From ZC4RG30 sp049841155 (GTDB taxonomy: Bacteria > Pseudomonadota > Gammaproteobacteria > Steroidobacterales > Steroidobacteraceae), in contig JASGHI010000003.1 in NCBI GenBank assembly GCA_049841155.1, positions 1,612,001-1,676,000 of the forward strand: a stretch of 64,000 nt of DNA, given 5' to 3'. The stretch's first letter is position 1; each line of letters opens with the position of its first letter. The notes beneath the pieces were generated by a model. It was not told the origin of the DNA and did no database searches. It worked only from the letters and a program-made list of their open reading frames with translations. A program made the translations under genes and the position numbers. This document shows, piece after piece, positions 18,653 to 27,213 of this stretch.

Positions 18653-19458
18653 GGCGGCGCGGCCGCCAATGCGCGGAAGTCGAACAGTTTCGTGTCCGCC
18701 AGATGCGCAGGCTCCACATTGCGCAGCGCCGTGAACAGCGATTCAGTGCGGCCCGGATGCTCGGCCTCCCACTGCGCCAGCATGCGCTTGACCGCCGCGC
18801 GCTGCAGGTTCTCCTGCGAGCCGCACAGATTGCAGGGAATGATGGGGAACTCGCGCGCCGTGGCGTAGCGCGCAATGTCGCGTTCGGCGACATAGGCCAG
18901 CGGCCGGATCACGATGTGGCGGCCGTCCTCGGAACGCAGCTTCGGCGCCATGGCCTTGAGCTTGCCGCCGAAGAACAGGTTCAGGAACAGGGTTTCGACG
19001 ATGTCGTCGCGGTGATGGCCCAGCGCCACCTTGGTGATGCCGTTCTCCGCGGCGTAGCGGTACAGCGCGCCGCGCCGCATGCGCGAACACAGGCTGCACA
19101 GCGTGCGGCCTTCGGGCACCAGGCGTTTGACCACGCTGTAGGTGTCCTGCTCGATGATGTGGAAGGGCACGGCCAGCGACCGCAGGTACTCCGGCAGCAC
19201 ATGCTCCGGGAAGCCCGGCTGCTTCTGGTCGAGGTTCACCGCGACCAGCGAGAACTCCACCGGCGCACTGCGCTGCAGGGACATCAGCATGTCCAGCAGC
19301 GTGTAGGAATCCTTGCCGCCGGAGAGACAGACCATCACGCGGTCGCCCTCGCTGATCATCGCGTAATCCTCGATGGCCTTGCCGGTGAGGCCGCGGATGT
19401 GCGCGGCGAGCCGGCGCTTGGTCCCCGAGAGGGGCAAGGGCTGCGGCACGGCGTTCAT
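18649..19458 (-). CDS. ttcA: tRNA 2-thiocytidine biosynthesis protein TtcA
   Basis: A protein of 269 aa. PP-loop ATPase motif SGGKDS (46-51), Fe-S cluster cysteines in RTLCSLCSRMRRG and CNLCGSQ, and the family stretch GHHRDDIVETLFLNLFFGGK. TtcA thiolates cytidine 32 of certain tRNAs, using ATP and a [4Fe-4S] cluster. The start at 19458 (MNAVPQPLPL) overlaps the M32 carboxypeptidase stop by ATGA; longer in-frame starts would run deep into that gene. It is somewhat shorter than E. coli TtcA (311). Confidence 0.95.
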   Translation of the reverse strand: MNAVPQPLPLSGTKRRLAAHIRGLTGKAIEDYAMISEGDRVMVCLSGGKDSYTLLDMLMSLQRSAPVEFSLVAVNLDQKQPGFPEHVLPEYLRSLAVPFHIIEQDTYSVVKRLVPEGRTLCSLCSRMRRGALYRYAAENGITKVALGHHRDDIVETLFLNLFFGGKLKAMAPKLRSEDGRHIVIRPLAYVAERDIARYATAREFPIIPCNLCGSQENLQRAAVKRMLAQWEAEHPGRTESLFTALRNVEPAHLADTKLFDFRALAAAPP

Positions 19459-20957
19459 GGCGCTTCCACGTACTTGGCCTCGAGGTGACGCAGCAGCGCC
19501 GCCGCGGACAGCGGCTTGCCGGTGGCGGCCTTCATCAGTTCCTGCAGGGGCAGCCGCGCGCCCTGTCCGTGCACATGGGTGGCAAGCCACCCGCCAAGGC
19601 CGCTGAAGTCGCCGCCGGCAATCTGCGCGTCCAGGTCCGGCATCTGCGCGCGCAGCGATTCGAACAGCTGCGCCGCAATGACTGCACCGATCACGTACGA
19701 AGGAAAATAGCCGAAAGAACCCTGCGACCAGTGGATGTCCTGCAGGCAGCCCTCGGCATCATCCGCCGGACGCACCTCCAGACGGTCCGCCATGCCCTGG
19801 TTCCACGCCTCGGGCAGGTCGCGCACCGCGAGGCGGCCATCCATCAGGTCCTTCTCGATGGCATAGCGCAGCATCACATGCAGCGGATAGGTCAGCTCGT
19901 CCGCGTCCACGCGGATCATGCTGCGCTTGACGCGGGTCAGGCGCCGGTAGAGATTTTCCGGCTCCCACTCGGGACCGGAAACCCCGAAGTGCTTCTCCAG
20001 CAGCGGCCGCAGCCACGAGAGGAAAGGACGGCTGCGGCACAGCAGCATCTCGAACAGCAGCGACTGGCTTTCCTCCAGCGCAATGCCGCGGTCGCGCCCC
20101 ACCGGCTGCGTGCGCCACGGCGCCGGCACGCCGAGGTCATAAAGTGCATGGCCGGTCTCGTGCACGGCGGCGAGCAGCCCCGTGAAGGGGTCGGCACCGT
20201 CCAGCCGCGTGGTCACGCGGATGTCGCCGGGCACGCCCTCGGTGAAAGGGTGCTCGCTCTCGTCGAGCCGGCCGCGGTCGAAAGGAAAGCCCAGCGACTT
20301 CATCACCTCGGTGATGAACTGGCGCTGCTTGCCCGGCGCAAAGCGGCCCGTGATCGGCAGCGGCGGTGTCTGCGCCTGGTGCTCGATGGCGGCGCGGATC
20401 AGCGTCGGCAGCTTGCGCGACAGCGCCTTGAAGATCGCATCGACATCGCCCACGGACAGGGCGGGCGTGAACTCGTCCATCAGCGCGTCGTAGGGCGCAA
20501 GTCCCAGCGCCTGTCCCAGCAACGCGGCGCGGTCGCGCACCAGCCGCAGCACCTCTTCCAGGTGCGGCGCGAACACGGAGAAATCCTTGCGCTGCCGCGC
20601 CTCGGCCCAGCGCACCTCGGCCACCGAGGTCGCCAGCGCCAGACGCGAGATCAGCGACACGGGCGTTGCGATGGCACGGTCCCGCTGCCGGCGCATGGCG
20701 TGCAGATTGGCCTTCTGCCAGTCATCGAGCGTGCCTTCGGCGGCCTGGGCGCGGTCGATGAGCCGGCTGATCCTGGGCGAAGTGAGCAACTGGTGGTGCT
20801 CGACCTCGATGGCGGCGAGCTGCTCGCCGCGCACATCGGCACTGCCGCGGGGCATCATCACGGCCGCGTCCCAGCGCAGCAGCGACAATGCACCGCTGAA
20901 GGCATGCAGACGCTGCCACTCCTGTTCGAGCTGTTTGTACGGCGGGGACACAGACAT
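19455..20957 (-). CDS. M32 family metallocarboxypeptidase
   Basis: A protein of 500 aa, the normal length for thermostable carboxypeptidase Taq-type enzymes. The zinc motif HETGH is at 266-270 in AAVHETGHALYD; other family signatures are ARQRKDFSVFAPHLEEVLRL, DIRVTTRLDG, IALEESQSLLFE and the C-terminal WSQGSFGYFPSYVIGAVIA. It removes C-terminal residues from peptides in the cytoplasm and prefers Arg/aromatic over Pro in studied members. First gene of the compact seven-gene operon. The start at ATG 20957 is the closest to the domain start; no strong ribosome binding site is visible. Confidence 0.95.
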   Translation of the reverse strand: MSVSPPYKQLEQEWQRLHAFSGALSLLRWDAAVMMPRGSADVRGEQLAAIEVEHHQLLTSPRISRLIDRAQAAEGTLDDWQKANLHAMRRQRDRAIATPVSLISRLALATSVAEVRWAEARQRKDFSVFAPHLEEVLRLVRDRAALLGQALGLAPYDALMDEFTPALSVGDVDAIFKALSRKLPTLIRAAIEHQAQTPPLPITGRFAPGKQRQFITEVMKSLGFPFDRGRLDESEHPFTEGVPGDIRVTTRLDGADPFTGLLAAVHETGHALYDLGVPAPWRTQPVGRDRGIALEESQSLLFEMLLCRSRPFLSWLRPLLEKHFGVSGPEWEPENLYRRLTRVKRSMIRVDADELTYPLHVMLRYAIEKDLMDGRLAVRDLPEAWNQGMADRLEVRPADDAEGCLQDIHWSQGSFGYFPSYVIGAVIAAQLFESLRAQMPDLDAQIAGGDFSGLGGWLATHVHGQGARLPLQELMKAATGKPLSAAALLRHLEAKYVEAP

Positions 20958-21107
20958 CCTAGGACCCGCGCCCTTGAGGCGGGGACCGCCGGAAACTGGG
21001 GCTCGGGAAAGGGCAATTTTAGCAGGAAGCCTCGACCCACTCTGGTGCAACCCGCGGGCACCGCCCCATCTAGCTGCCTATATCAATATCTGCCTAGGCT
21101 TTAAATG
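20958..21107. other. Intergenic gap upstream of the M32-lptF operon
   Basis: This 150-bp gap contains an AT-richer stretch (about 21068-21107) and should hold the promoter of the seven-gene operon. It also takes the end of the serine-hydrolase-like gene. No convincing -35/-10 pair was identified. Confidence 0.3.
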
Positions 21108-22175
21108 CTAACGTTCCAGCTCCTGCAGCAGGCGGCTGCGCAGCCGCGGCGTAAGCTCGCCGCCGTACCAGAACAGTGCCCGGCCCCGGCCGGGAGCTGC
21201 CGCCAGCAACCTGCCGGAGGATTGCAGCACCAGGTAGACCCCTTGCGCCCCCTGCTGTATCTCCAGCCCCAGGCCATAGCCGGGGTGCACCGGCGACTGC
21301 CGCAGGAGCTCGGCCAGATATTCCGCCGACAGCAGCTGCCGCGCGCCGGCCCGGGCATCTCCCGCGAGCAGCAGCCCCAGCCGCAGCCAGTCTCCGGCGG
21401 CCGCAATGAAACAGCAGTGCGCGGCCAGCATGCCGCGCCGGTGGTCGAGCAGCCCCTGTGCGGGCCGTGACGCCACTGCGCTCCACAACCGTTGCTGTAA
21501 TGCGGTGGCGAAATCCTGGCCGGTCACGGCCTCGGCCACCAGGGCCAGCAGCTGCGCATTGGCCGGTGAAGGTTCGAAATGGCTGCCCGGCGGGTACGCG
21601 CTGCCGATCCCCAGCACCGCACGCCGGAAATCCGGTCCCGAGCGCAGCGCCGCCTGGTCACTGAAGGGATCCAGCGGATGAAAGGGTCCAGCGGGCAATC
21701 CGCTGAGCTGCCAGAGCAATTGCCGCGAGGTGATCGCGCCGCGCGGGTCCCCTGCCCACTCCTTCACCAGCTCTCCCACGGGAGTATCGAGCAGTGCCGG
21801 CCGCTGGCTTGCCAGCACACCCACCAGCAGCGCCGGCAATGCGGCGGACAGTCCGCGTCCGTCGATCAGGCTGTCGGCGGAGTTGCCGGCCGCGAAGTGC
21901 GCGCGCACCTGCCCGCCGGCTCCCACCAGCAGCACCGTGGCATCGGTGGATGCGGCCAGCTCATCGAGCGCTGCATCGCCGTGGATCTGCAGCGGCGGCA
22001 CCGCTCCCGCCTGCAGCGTCTGCCGCGGCCCGCCAAGAGAATCCGGCCAGCCCTGCGCGGCGTTCTGCCATGCCAGTGCCCGCGACCAGAACGGCCAGTT
22101 CGATGCCAGCGCACCAATGGCAACCGACACGACGACCAGGCCCAGCAGTGTGATCAGCACCAGTGTCCGCTGCAT
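21108..22175 (-). CDS. Beta-lactamase/CubicO-like protein, likely inactive
   Basis: A protein of 355 aa with an N-terminal membrane anchor or signal (VLITLLGLVVVSVAIGALA). It has the layout of serine beta-lactamase/transpeptidase-like hydrolases: LSAALPALLVGVLA (109-122) stands where SxxK-S-x-x-ALLVG is expected, ITSRQLLWQLSGLPAG matches the following I-T-I-R-x-LLxHTSGLP block, and EPSPANAQLLALVAEAVTG matches YSNxxYxLLGxxxE. At the three places the nucleophile Ser, the Lys and the Tyr are replaced, so it is probably a pseudoenzyme or peptidoglycan-binding relative. It diverges from glgA by 28 bp; a link to glycogen is not implied. Confidence 0.7.
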   Translation of the reverse strand: MQRTLVLITLLGLVVVSVAIGALASNWPFWSRALAWQNAAQGWPDSLGGPRQTLQAGAVPPLQIHGDAALDELAASTDATVLLVGAGGQVRAHFAAGNSADSLIDGRGLSAALPALLVGVLASQRPALLDTPVGELVKEWAGDPRGAITSRQLLWQLSGLPAGPFHPLDPFSDQAALRSGPDFRRAVLGIGSAYPPGSHFEPSPANAQLLALVAEAVTGQDFATALQQRLWSAVASRPAQGLLDHRRGMLAAHCCFIAAAGDWLRLGLLLAGDARAGARQLLSAEYLAELLRQSPVHPGYGLGLEIQQGAQGVYLVLQSSGRLLAAAPGRGRALFWYGGELTPRLRSRLLQELER

Positions 22176-22191
22176 CGGCGCATGATAACGC

Positions 22192-22197
22192 TACACT
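22192..22197 (+). promoter_or_regulatory. Predicted -10 box for glgA (leaderless start)
   Basis: GCTACACT is followed by six bases and the glgA ATG at 22204. There is no ribosome binding site. The arrangement is the same as for GST-hss and glgP, predicting that the mRNA begins at or beside the start codon. Confidence 0.5.
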
Positions 22198-22203
22198 TCT
22201 GCA

Positions 22204-23665
22204 ATGCCCTCCCTGCGCATCTGCTTCATCGCCTCGGAAGTCGCGCCGCTCGCCAAGACCGGCGGACTTGCGGACGTTGCCGGCGCGCTCACCAAGTACC
22301 TGCATGCCGCCGGGCACGACATAAGACTGTTCATGCCGCTGTACCGGCAGATCGAGCGGCGCGGGCTCACGCTGCATCCGGTGGACTTCCTGCGGGATGT
22401 GCCGCTGCAGCTGGGTCCGCATACGCTGCGCTTCTCGGTGTACGCGACCACGCTGCCGGGAACCGGCGCCACGGTCTATCTGGTGGATGCCCCCGCGTTC
22501 TATGACCGCGACCGGCTCTACGGCAATGCGCCGGACGAACACCTGCGCTTCGCGCTGCTCACCCACGCGGCACTGCAGTCCTGCCAGCGCATGGCCTTCG
22601 CGCCGCAGATCCTGCACTGCAATGACTGGCACACGGGCCTGGGTCCGCTGCTGCTGCGCAGCTTCTACGCCTGGGACCAGCTGTTCCACGGCACGCGCTC
22701 GCTGATGTCCATCCACAACATCGCCTACCAGGGCGTGTTCGGCGCCGGCGCGCTGGCCGATGTGGGGCTCGCGGGCCAGGAGCACCGCATCGATCCCGGC
22801 GACCTCGGCGCCGGCCGCATCAATCCGCTGCGCGAGGGCATACGGCACGCCGACCACATCAGCACCGTGAGCCCCACCTACGCACGCGAGATCCAGACGC
22901 CCGAATACGGCTACGGGCTCGATGGCAGCCTGCGGCCGCGCAGCCACGACATCACCGGCATATTGAACGGCGTCGACTACGAGGAATGGGACCCGCGCTG
23001 CGACCGCCACCTGCCGCAGCACTACAACGCCAGCCAGCTCGGCATCAAGGCCGAACTCAAGCAGGATTTCATGCAGCGGCTGGACCTCGCCACCCAGGCG
23101 CGCAGCCGCAGTCCGCTGATCGGCATGGTCAGCCGCATGGCCTCGCAGAAGGGTTTCGAACTGCTGTTCGATGCCGTGCCCGCGGCTGCTGGCCGAACGG
23201 GATTTCTGCCTCGCCATCCTGGGCAGCGGCGAGGAACGCTACGAGGATTTCTTCGCGCGCCTCGCCCACGACCATCCGACGCGCATTGCCTTCCGGCGCG
23301 GCTACAGCGAAGAACACGCGCACTGGATCGAAGCCGCCAGCGACATGTTCCTCATGCCCTCGCTGTACGAGCCCTGCGGGCTCAACCAGATGTACAGCCT
23401 GCGCTACGGCACCGTGCCCATCGTGCGCCGCACCGGCGGCCTCGCCGACTCGGTGCAGCACTTCGATCCGGCCACCCGTCAGGGCACCGGCGTGGTGTTC
23501 GAGGACTTCGACGTGGGCGGAGTGGTGTGGGGCGTGGGCCAGGCCATAGAGTGGTATGCCAACCGTGGCCTGTGGCGGCGCCTGGTGCAGAACGCCATGG
23601 CGCAGGACTTCTCGTGGAAGAAGCAGGTGAGCGAGTACATCGCCCTCTACGAGCGCCTGCTCTAG
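22204..23665 (+). pseudogene. glgA: Glycogen synthase GlgA, frameshifted
   Basis: A GT5 ADP-glucose:glycogen synthase in two reading frames. Frame one (from 22204) has KTGGLADVAGALTKYLHAAG, the HCNDWHTGL motif and continues to FELLFDAVP. The remainder (RLLAERDFCLAILGSGEERY to YEPCGLNQMYSLRYGTVPIV and the C-terminus) is in the next frame. The switch falls at CCC 23179-23181: with one C fewer the frame would be continuous and give about 487 aa, the normal length. Without the fix, frame one runs to 24138 with an unrelated tail. Either a sequence error or a real inactivating insertion. It ends convergently, sharing CTAG with the LEA14-like gene. Confidence 0.92.
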
Positions 23666-24111
23666 CGCAGGTTGAGGCTGCCCTTCTCCTCGAAGGGAAT
23701 CGAACGGATGAGGCCCGAGGCCAGCTGCACCTTGCCGACGAGGCGGTAGTCCAGCGCGCCGGCGCGGTTGCCGCTGCCCAGCAGCTTCAGCAGCGTGCCG
23801 GCGGCATTGGCCGTCATGCCCACGTCGAACTCGGTGCTGCCCAGCGCCGGCACCTCGAAATTGCGTTCCGACTCGCCCTGCGCGAAGGGCTCGCCCGCCA
23901 CTTCCACCCGGTAGATGATCGAGCGCACCGGCAGCACGCGGTCATTGGGGTTGGTGACGCGCATGCGCACCCGCAGCTGCTGCGTGAGCAGATCGCTGCG
24001 CAGCAGGTCCACGCCCACCACCTGCAGCTGCGGTGTCTCGAGCTTCGGCACGATGCCAGAACATCCGGTCATCGCCACCGCCAGCAGTGCAGAACAGAAC
24101 CACGCTTTCAT
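23662..24111 (-). CDS. LEA14-like (WHy domain) lipoprotein
   Basis: A protein of 149 aa with a lipoprotein signal (MKAWFCSALLAVAMTGCSGI, lipobox MTGC) and a LEA type 2/WHy-like domain (LQVVGVDLLRSDLLTQQLRV, RVTNPNDRVLPVRSIIYRVE, LDYRLVGKVQLASGLIRSIP). The N-P-N motif at the strand edge is characteristic. WHy domains are found in stress-related and envelope proteins; function unknown. It starts 1 nt after the malQ stop, so it is the last gene of the glgC-GH57-malQ operon and may be co-transcribed without being functionally linked. It ends convergently with glgA at the shared CTAG. Confidence 0.82.
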   Translation of the reverse strand: MKAWFCSALLAVAMTGCSGIVPKLETPQLQVVGVDLLRSDLLTQQLRVRMRVTNPNDRVLPVRSIIYRVEVAGEPFAQGESERNFEVPALGSTEFDVGMTANAAGTLLKLLGSGNRAGALDYRLVGKVQLASGLIRSIPFEEKGSLNLR

Positions 24112-24112
24112 G

Positions 24113-25477
24113 TCAGCTCCGATCGTAGAGGCCATTGAGCTCGCGGTAGCGCCGCGCCAGATCGCCGTACAGCGCGCCCTCCGGCAGGCGCCAGCTCCAG
24201 TTGCCGGTGACCGTACCGGGCGTATTGAGGCGTGCTTCACTGCCCAGATGCAAGATGTCCTGCACCGGCAACACCGCGAGCCGCCCCACCGAGGCCAGCG
24301 CGGCGCGGCGCAGCGCATCCACCACCTCATCATCCGCGCGGCCCAGGTAACGGCGCACCCGATCGCGGCCGGCATCGCCGAGGCCGGCATACCAGCCCAC
24401 GGTGGTGTCGTTGTCATGCGTGCCGGTGTAGACGACGCTGTCCTGGTCGTGGTGATGCGGCAGATGCAGGTTGGCCGGATCGCCATCGAAGCCGAACTGC
24501 AGCACGCGCATGCCGGGCAGCGCGAAGTCGCGCCGCAATGCCACCACGTCGGGCGTGATCACGCCCAGATCCTCCGCCACCAGTTCCAGCTGCGGCAGCA
24601 GGGTCGTCACCCGTTGCAGCATCTGGCGGCCGGGCGCCTGGATCCATTGCCCGGCACGCGCGGTGGCCGCCGCCGCGGGCACCGCCCAGTAGGCCGCGAG
24701 GCCGCGGAAATGATCGATGCGCAGCAGGTCGAAGCGCTCGGCCAGCAGGCGCAGCCGCCGCAGCCAGAACGCGAAACCATCGCGCTGGTGCTGTGGCCAG
24801 TTGTACAGCGGATTGCCCCACAGCTGGCCATCCTCGGCAAAGTAGTCGGGCGGCACGCCCGCCACCGGATCGGGCTTGCCCCCGGCATCGAGCATGAACT
24901 GCGCGGGATCGGACCAGGTGGCCACCGAATCCGGCGCCACGTAGATGGGCAGGTCGCCGAACAAGGCGATGCCGCGCGCCTGCGCATGCTCGCGCAGCCG
25001 GCGCCACTGGGCGTCGAAGCGCCACTGCGTGCGGACGATGCCTTCGATCTGCCGCGCATGCCGCGCCGCTGCCGCGGCCAGTGCCTGCGGCTCGCGGTCG
25101 CGCAGCGGCGCCGGCCACAGCCACCAGGGCGCTGCGCCTTGCTCGCGGCTCAAGGCTTCGAACAGCGCGTAATCCTCGATCCACTCCGCTGCCGCCGCGC
25201 GGAACGCCGCCAGGTCGGCCTCGCTGCCGGGATCGGGTTCGCGCGGATCGATGAGGGAAGGTTCGCCGGCACGGTCGGCACGCGACCAGTACGGTGACCC
25301 CGCCTCGCCCACCGGCACCAGCGGCAGCACCTGCCACACGGAGAAGCCCGCCTCGGCCAGCCAGTCGACGAAACGCAGGGCCGCCTCGCCCAGCGCACCA
25401 CTGCCCTCGCGCCACAACGCGGAAAGCGGCAGCAGCGCACCGGCGCGGCGGCGGGAAAGAATGCGCGGTGTATTCAC
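24113..25477 (-). CDS. malQ: 4-alpha-glucanotransferase (amylomaltase)
   Basis: A protein of 454 aa of family GH77, slightly shorter than typical (about 500). Signature segments: FSVWQVLPLVPVGEAGSPYW, GIALFGDLPIYVAPDSVATW, LRIDHFRGLAAYWAVP (nucleophile Asp region), VAEDLGVITPDV (acid/base Glu region) and YTGTHDNDTTVGWY. It disproportionates malto-oligosaccharides by transferring alpha-1,4-glucan segments. The start is GTG at 25477, overlapping the GH57 stop (GTGA), so it is translationally coupled. It lets the cell recycle glucans released from glycogen. Confidence 0.95.
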   Translation of the reverse strand: MNTPRILSRRRAGALLPLSALWREGSGALGEAALRFVDWLAEAGFSVWQVLPLVPVGEAGSPYWSRADRAGEPSLIDPREPDPGSEADLAAFRAAAAEWIEDYALFEALSREQGAAPWWLWPAPLRDREPQALAAAAARHARQIEGIVRTQWRFDAQWRRLREHAQARGIALFGDLPIYVAPDSVATWSDPAQFMLDAGGKPDPVAGVPPDYFAEDGQLWGNPLYNWPQHQRDGFAFWLRRLRLLAERFDLLRIDHFRGLAAYWAVPAAAATARAGQWIQAPGRQMLQRVTTLLPQLELVAEDLGVITPDVVALRRDFALPGMRVLQFGFDGDPANLHLPHHHDQDSVVYTGTHDNDTTVGWYAGLGDAGRDRVRRYLGRADDEVVDALRRAALASVGRLAVLPVQDILHLGSEARLNTPGTVTGNWSWRLPEGALYGDLARRYRELNGLYDRS

Positions 25478-27213
25478 GCGCGCCGCATCACGCCGCCGCC
25501 CTCGGGCTCGCCGCGGCCGACGCTGATGGGCTGCTCGAGCGCCGCCGACGGATCAAGGCCCAGCGCGCGATACAGGCTCGCGAGCTGATGGCGGTACAGC
25601 TCGTCGAAATCGCGCACCGCTCCCGAAGGGTTGTAATCGCCGAACCACCAGAACCAGTCCGAAGCCTCGCAGGCGGCAAGCTGGCGCGTGGCGCGTTCGA
25701 GATCGGCGGCCGCGAGCCTGCCTGCGGCCACTGCCTGGTCGAAGGCCAGCTTGGCCTCGCAGAGCAGATCCCAGCCGCGGTTCTTGTCGGCATCACCCAT
25801 CCAGGTGGACAGCGTGCCGTACACCCAGCTGCCGGCGCGCACCTGCGGCAGCGACACGGGCGCAAGCTGCGCTGCGCGCTGCTCGTCCACCACTTCGGCG
25901 AGTGTCGCCATGCGCAGCCGGGCATGCGCGGCCAGCGAGGCATACAGCGCGCTGAGGAAGTAATGCCCATTGAACGGGTAGTGCTCCCAGGCATTCTCGC
26001 CATCCAGCGCCACCAGCAGCACGCGGCCCGGCTCGCCGCGCGTGCGCACTTCGACGGCCTCCAGCTCGCCGACAAAATGCGCCGCCGCATCATCGCCATG
26101 CCATTTCGAATAGGTGAAACCGATGAGATCCGAGAGCATTTCCTGGCGGAAGAAGCCCGCCACGCGGCGCCCCGGCAGCGCATGGGCGCGATTGAGCTGG
26201 CGCTCCTGGGCAGCGGGTTCATCGGCAATGGCGATGTCGGATTTTTCCAGCGAACCGCGCAGCACGCCGGCACTGGTGGCAAACCAGTCGAAGCCGGCCG
26301 CGTCGATCGCGTCCACGGCCGCATTGCTGATCGCGCCCTCGGAGGGCCAGCAGCCCCGCGGCCGGCGTCCGAACACGCGCTCGAAGCAGCGCAGGGCTTC
26401 CTCCATGTGCCAAGTGGCACGGGCGGCTCCGCCCGGATAGGAAGAGTACAGCGGCAATGCCGCATGCGGTTCGGATTCGCGGGCAGCGCCGAAATCGATC
26501 AGCAGCGGCAGTATGGGATGGCTGTAGGGCGAGACAGCGAGTTCGCAGCGGCCCGCATCGGCGAGCCGCCGGTAGCGCGGCAGGATTCCAGAGAGCAGCT
26601 CGCCGATCAGCTCCAGCAGCAGGCGGCGGTCCGCGGCGCCGAACCCGCGGCCCTTGTCGGCGAGCTGCGCCACGCGCGCATCGCCGCGGCGCACGGATTC
26701 GCCGAGCCACGCCAGGTGGTACCACATGGAAAGGTCATGCAGAAAGGCATCGGAGACATAGCTGATGAGTTCCGGAGTGCCGACCGTCGCGGCAATCGCC
26801 GCCAGCTCGCCGAATCTCGGATGACGCCCGATGAGATGCGTGGCATCGGCCTTGAGGCAGGCCCGCAGCAACGCCAGCCGCTGCGCCTCCTCCGCAGGCA
26901 GCGGCTCGCCGGACAGCGTGGCGAGCAGCGCGTCCGGCGGCGGCCGGCCGCCGGCGAGACTCTCCTGCACGCGCGCTGCCAGCTCCTCGATCTGTTCGAT
27001 CAGCACCGGCGTGAAATTGACCACCGCCTTCGCACCCGGCTGCGCCTCCAGGTGCGCGGCCATGTCGGTGTAGTCCTTGATCGCGTGCAGGTAGGTCCAG
27101 GGCAGGATGTAGCGCCCGGAAAGCGCATCGCGATAAGGCGGCTGGTGCATGTGCCAGAGGAACACCACTGGCAGACGGCCTTCGGTCAAAGCTGCCCCCG
27201 CGGAATCAGGCAC
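25474..27213 (-). CDS. GH57 glycoside hydrolase
   Basis: A protein of 579 aa. The N-terminal FLWHMHQPPYRD motif (18-29) is the family 57 marker (HxHQPPY), with ILPWTYLHAIKDYTDMAAHL following. Further matches are WPSEGAISNAAVDAI and FVALDGEN-type VLLVALDGENAWEHYPFNGH. The family includes alpha-amylases, amylopullulanases and branching-type enzymes; the substrate here is probably an alpha-glucan because it is between glgC and malQ. It has a GTG start at 27213, overlapping glgC by 8 nt. A glycogen-debranching enzyme GlgX is not seen here, and GH57 may take its place. Confidence 0.93.
   Translation of the reverse strand: MPDSAGAALTEGRLPVVFLWHMHQPPYRDALSGRYILPWTYLHAIKDYTDMAAHLEAQPGAKAVVNFTPVLIEQIEELAARVQESLAGGRPPPDALLATLSGEPLPAEEAQRLALLRACLKADATHLIGRHPRFGELAAIAATVGTPELISYVSDAFLHDLSMWYHLAWLGESVRRGDARVAQLADKGRGFGAADRRLLLELIGELLSGILPRYRRLADAGRCELAVSPYSHPILPLLIDFGAARESEPHAALPLYSSYPGGAARATWHMEEALRCFERVFGRRPRGCWPSEGAISNAAVDAIDAAGFDWFATSAGVLRGSLEKSDIAIADEPAAQERQLNRAHALPGRRVAGFFRQEMLSDLIGFTYSKWHGDDAAAHFVGELEAVEVRTRGEPGRVLLVALDGENAWEHYPFNGHYFLSALYASLAAHARLRMATLAEVVDEQRAAQLAPVSLPQVRAGSWVYGTLSTWMGDADKNRGWDLLCEAKLAFDQAVAAGRLAAADLERATRQLAACEASDWFWWFGDYNPSGAVRDFDELYRHQLASLYRALGLDPSAALEQPISVGRGEPEGGGVMRRA

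Noticed and set aside
23195..24138. Continuation of the glgA first frame as a C-terminal extension
   Set aside because: The translation after the frameshift is unrelated low-complexity sequence overlapping the convergent LEA14-like gene, whereas the other frame carries the conserved GlgA C-terminus.
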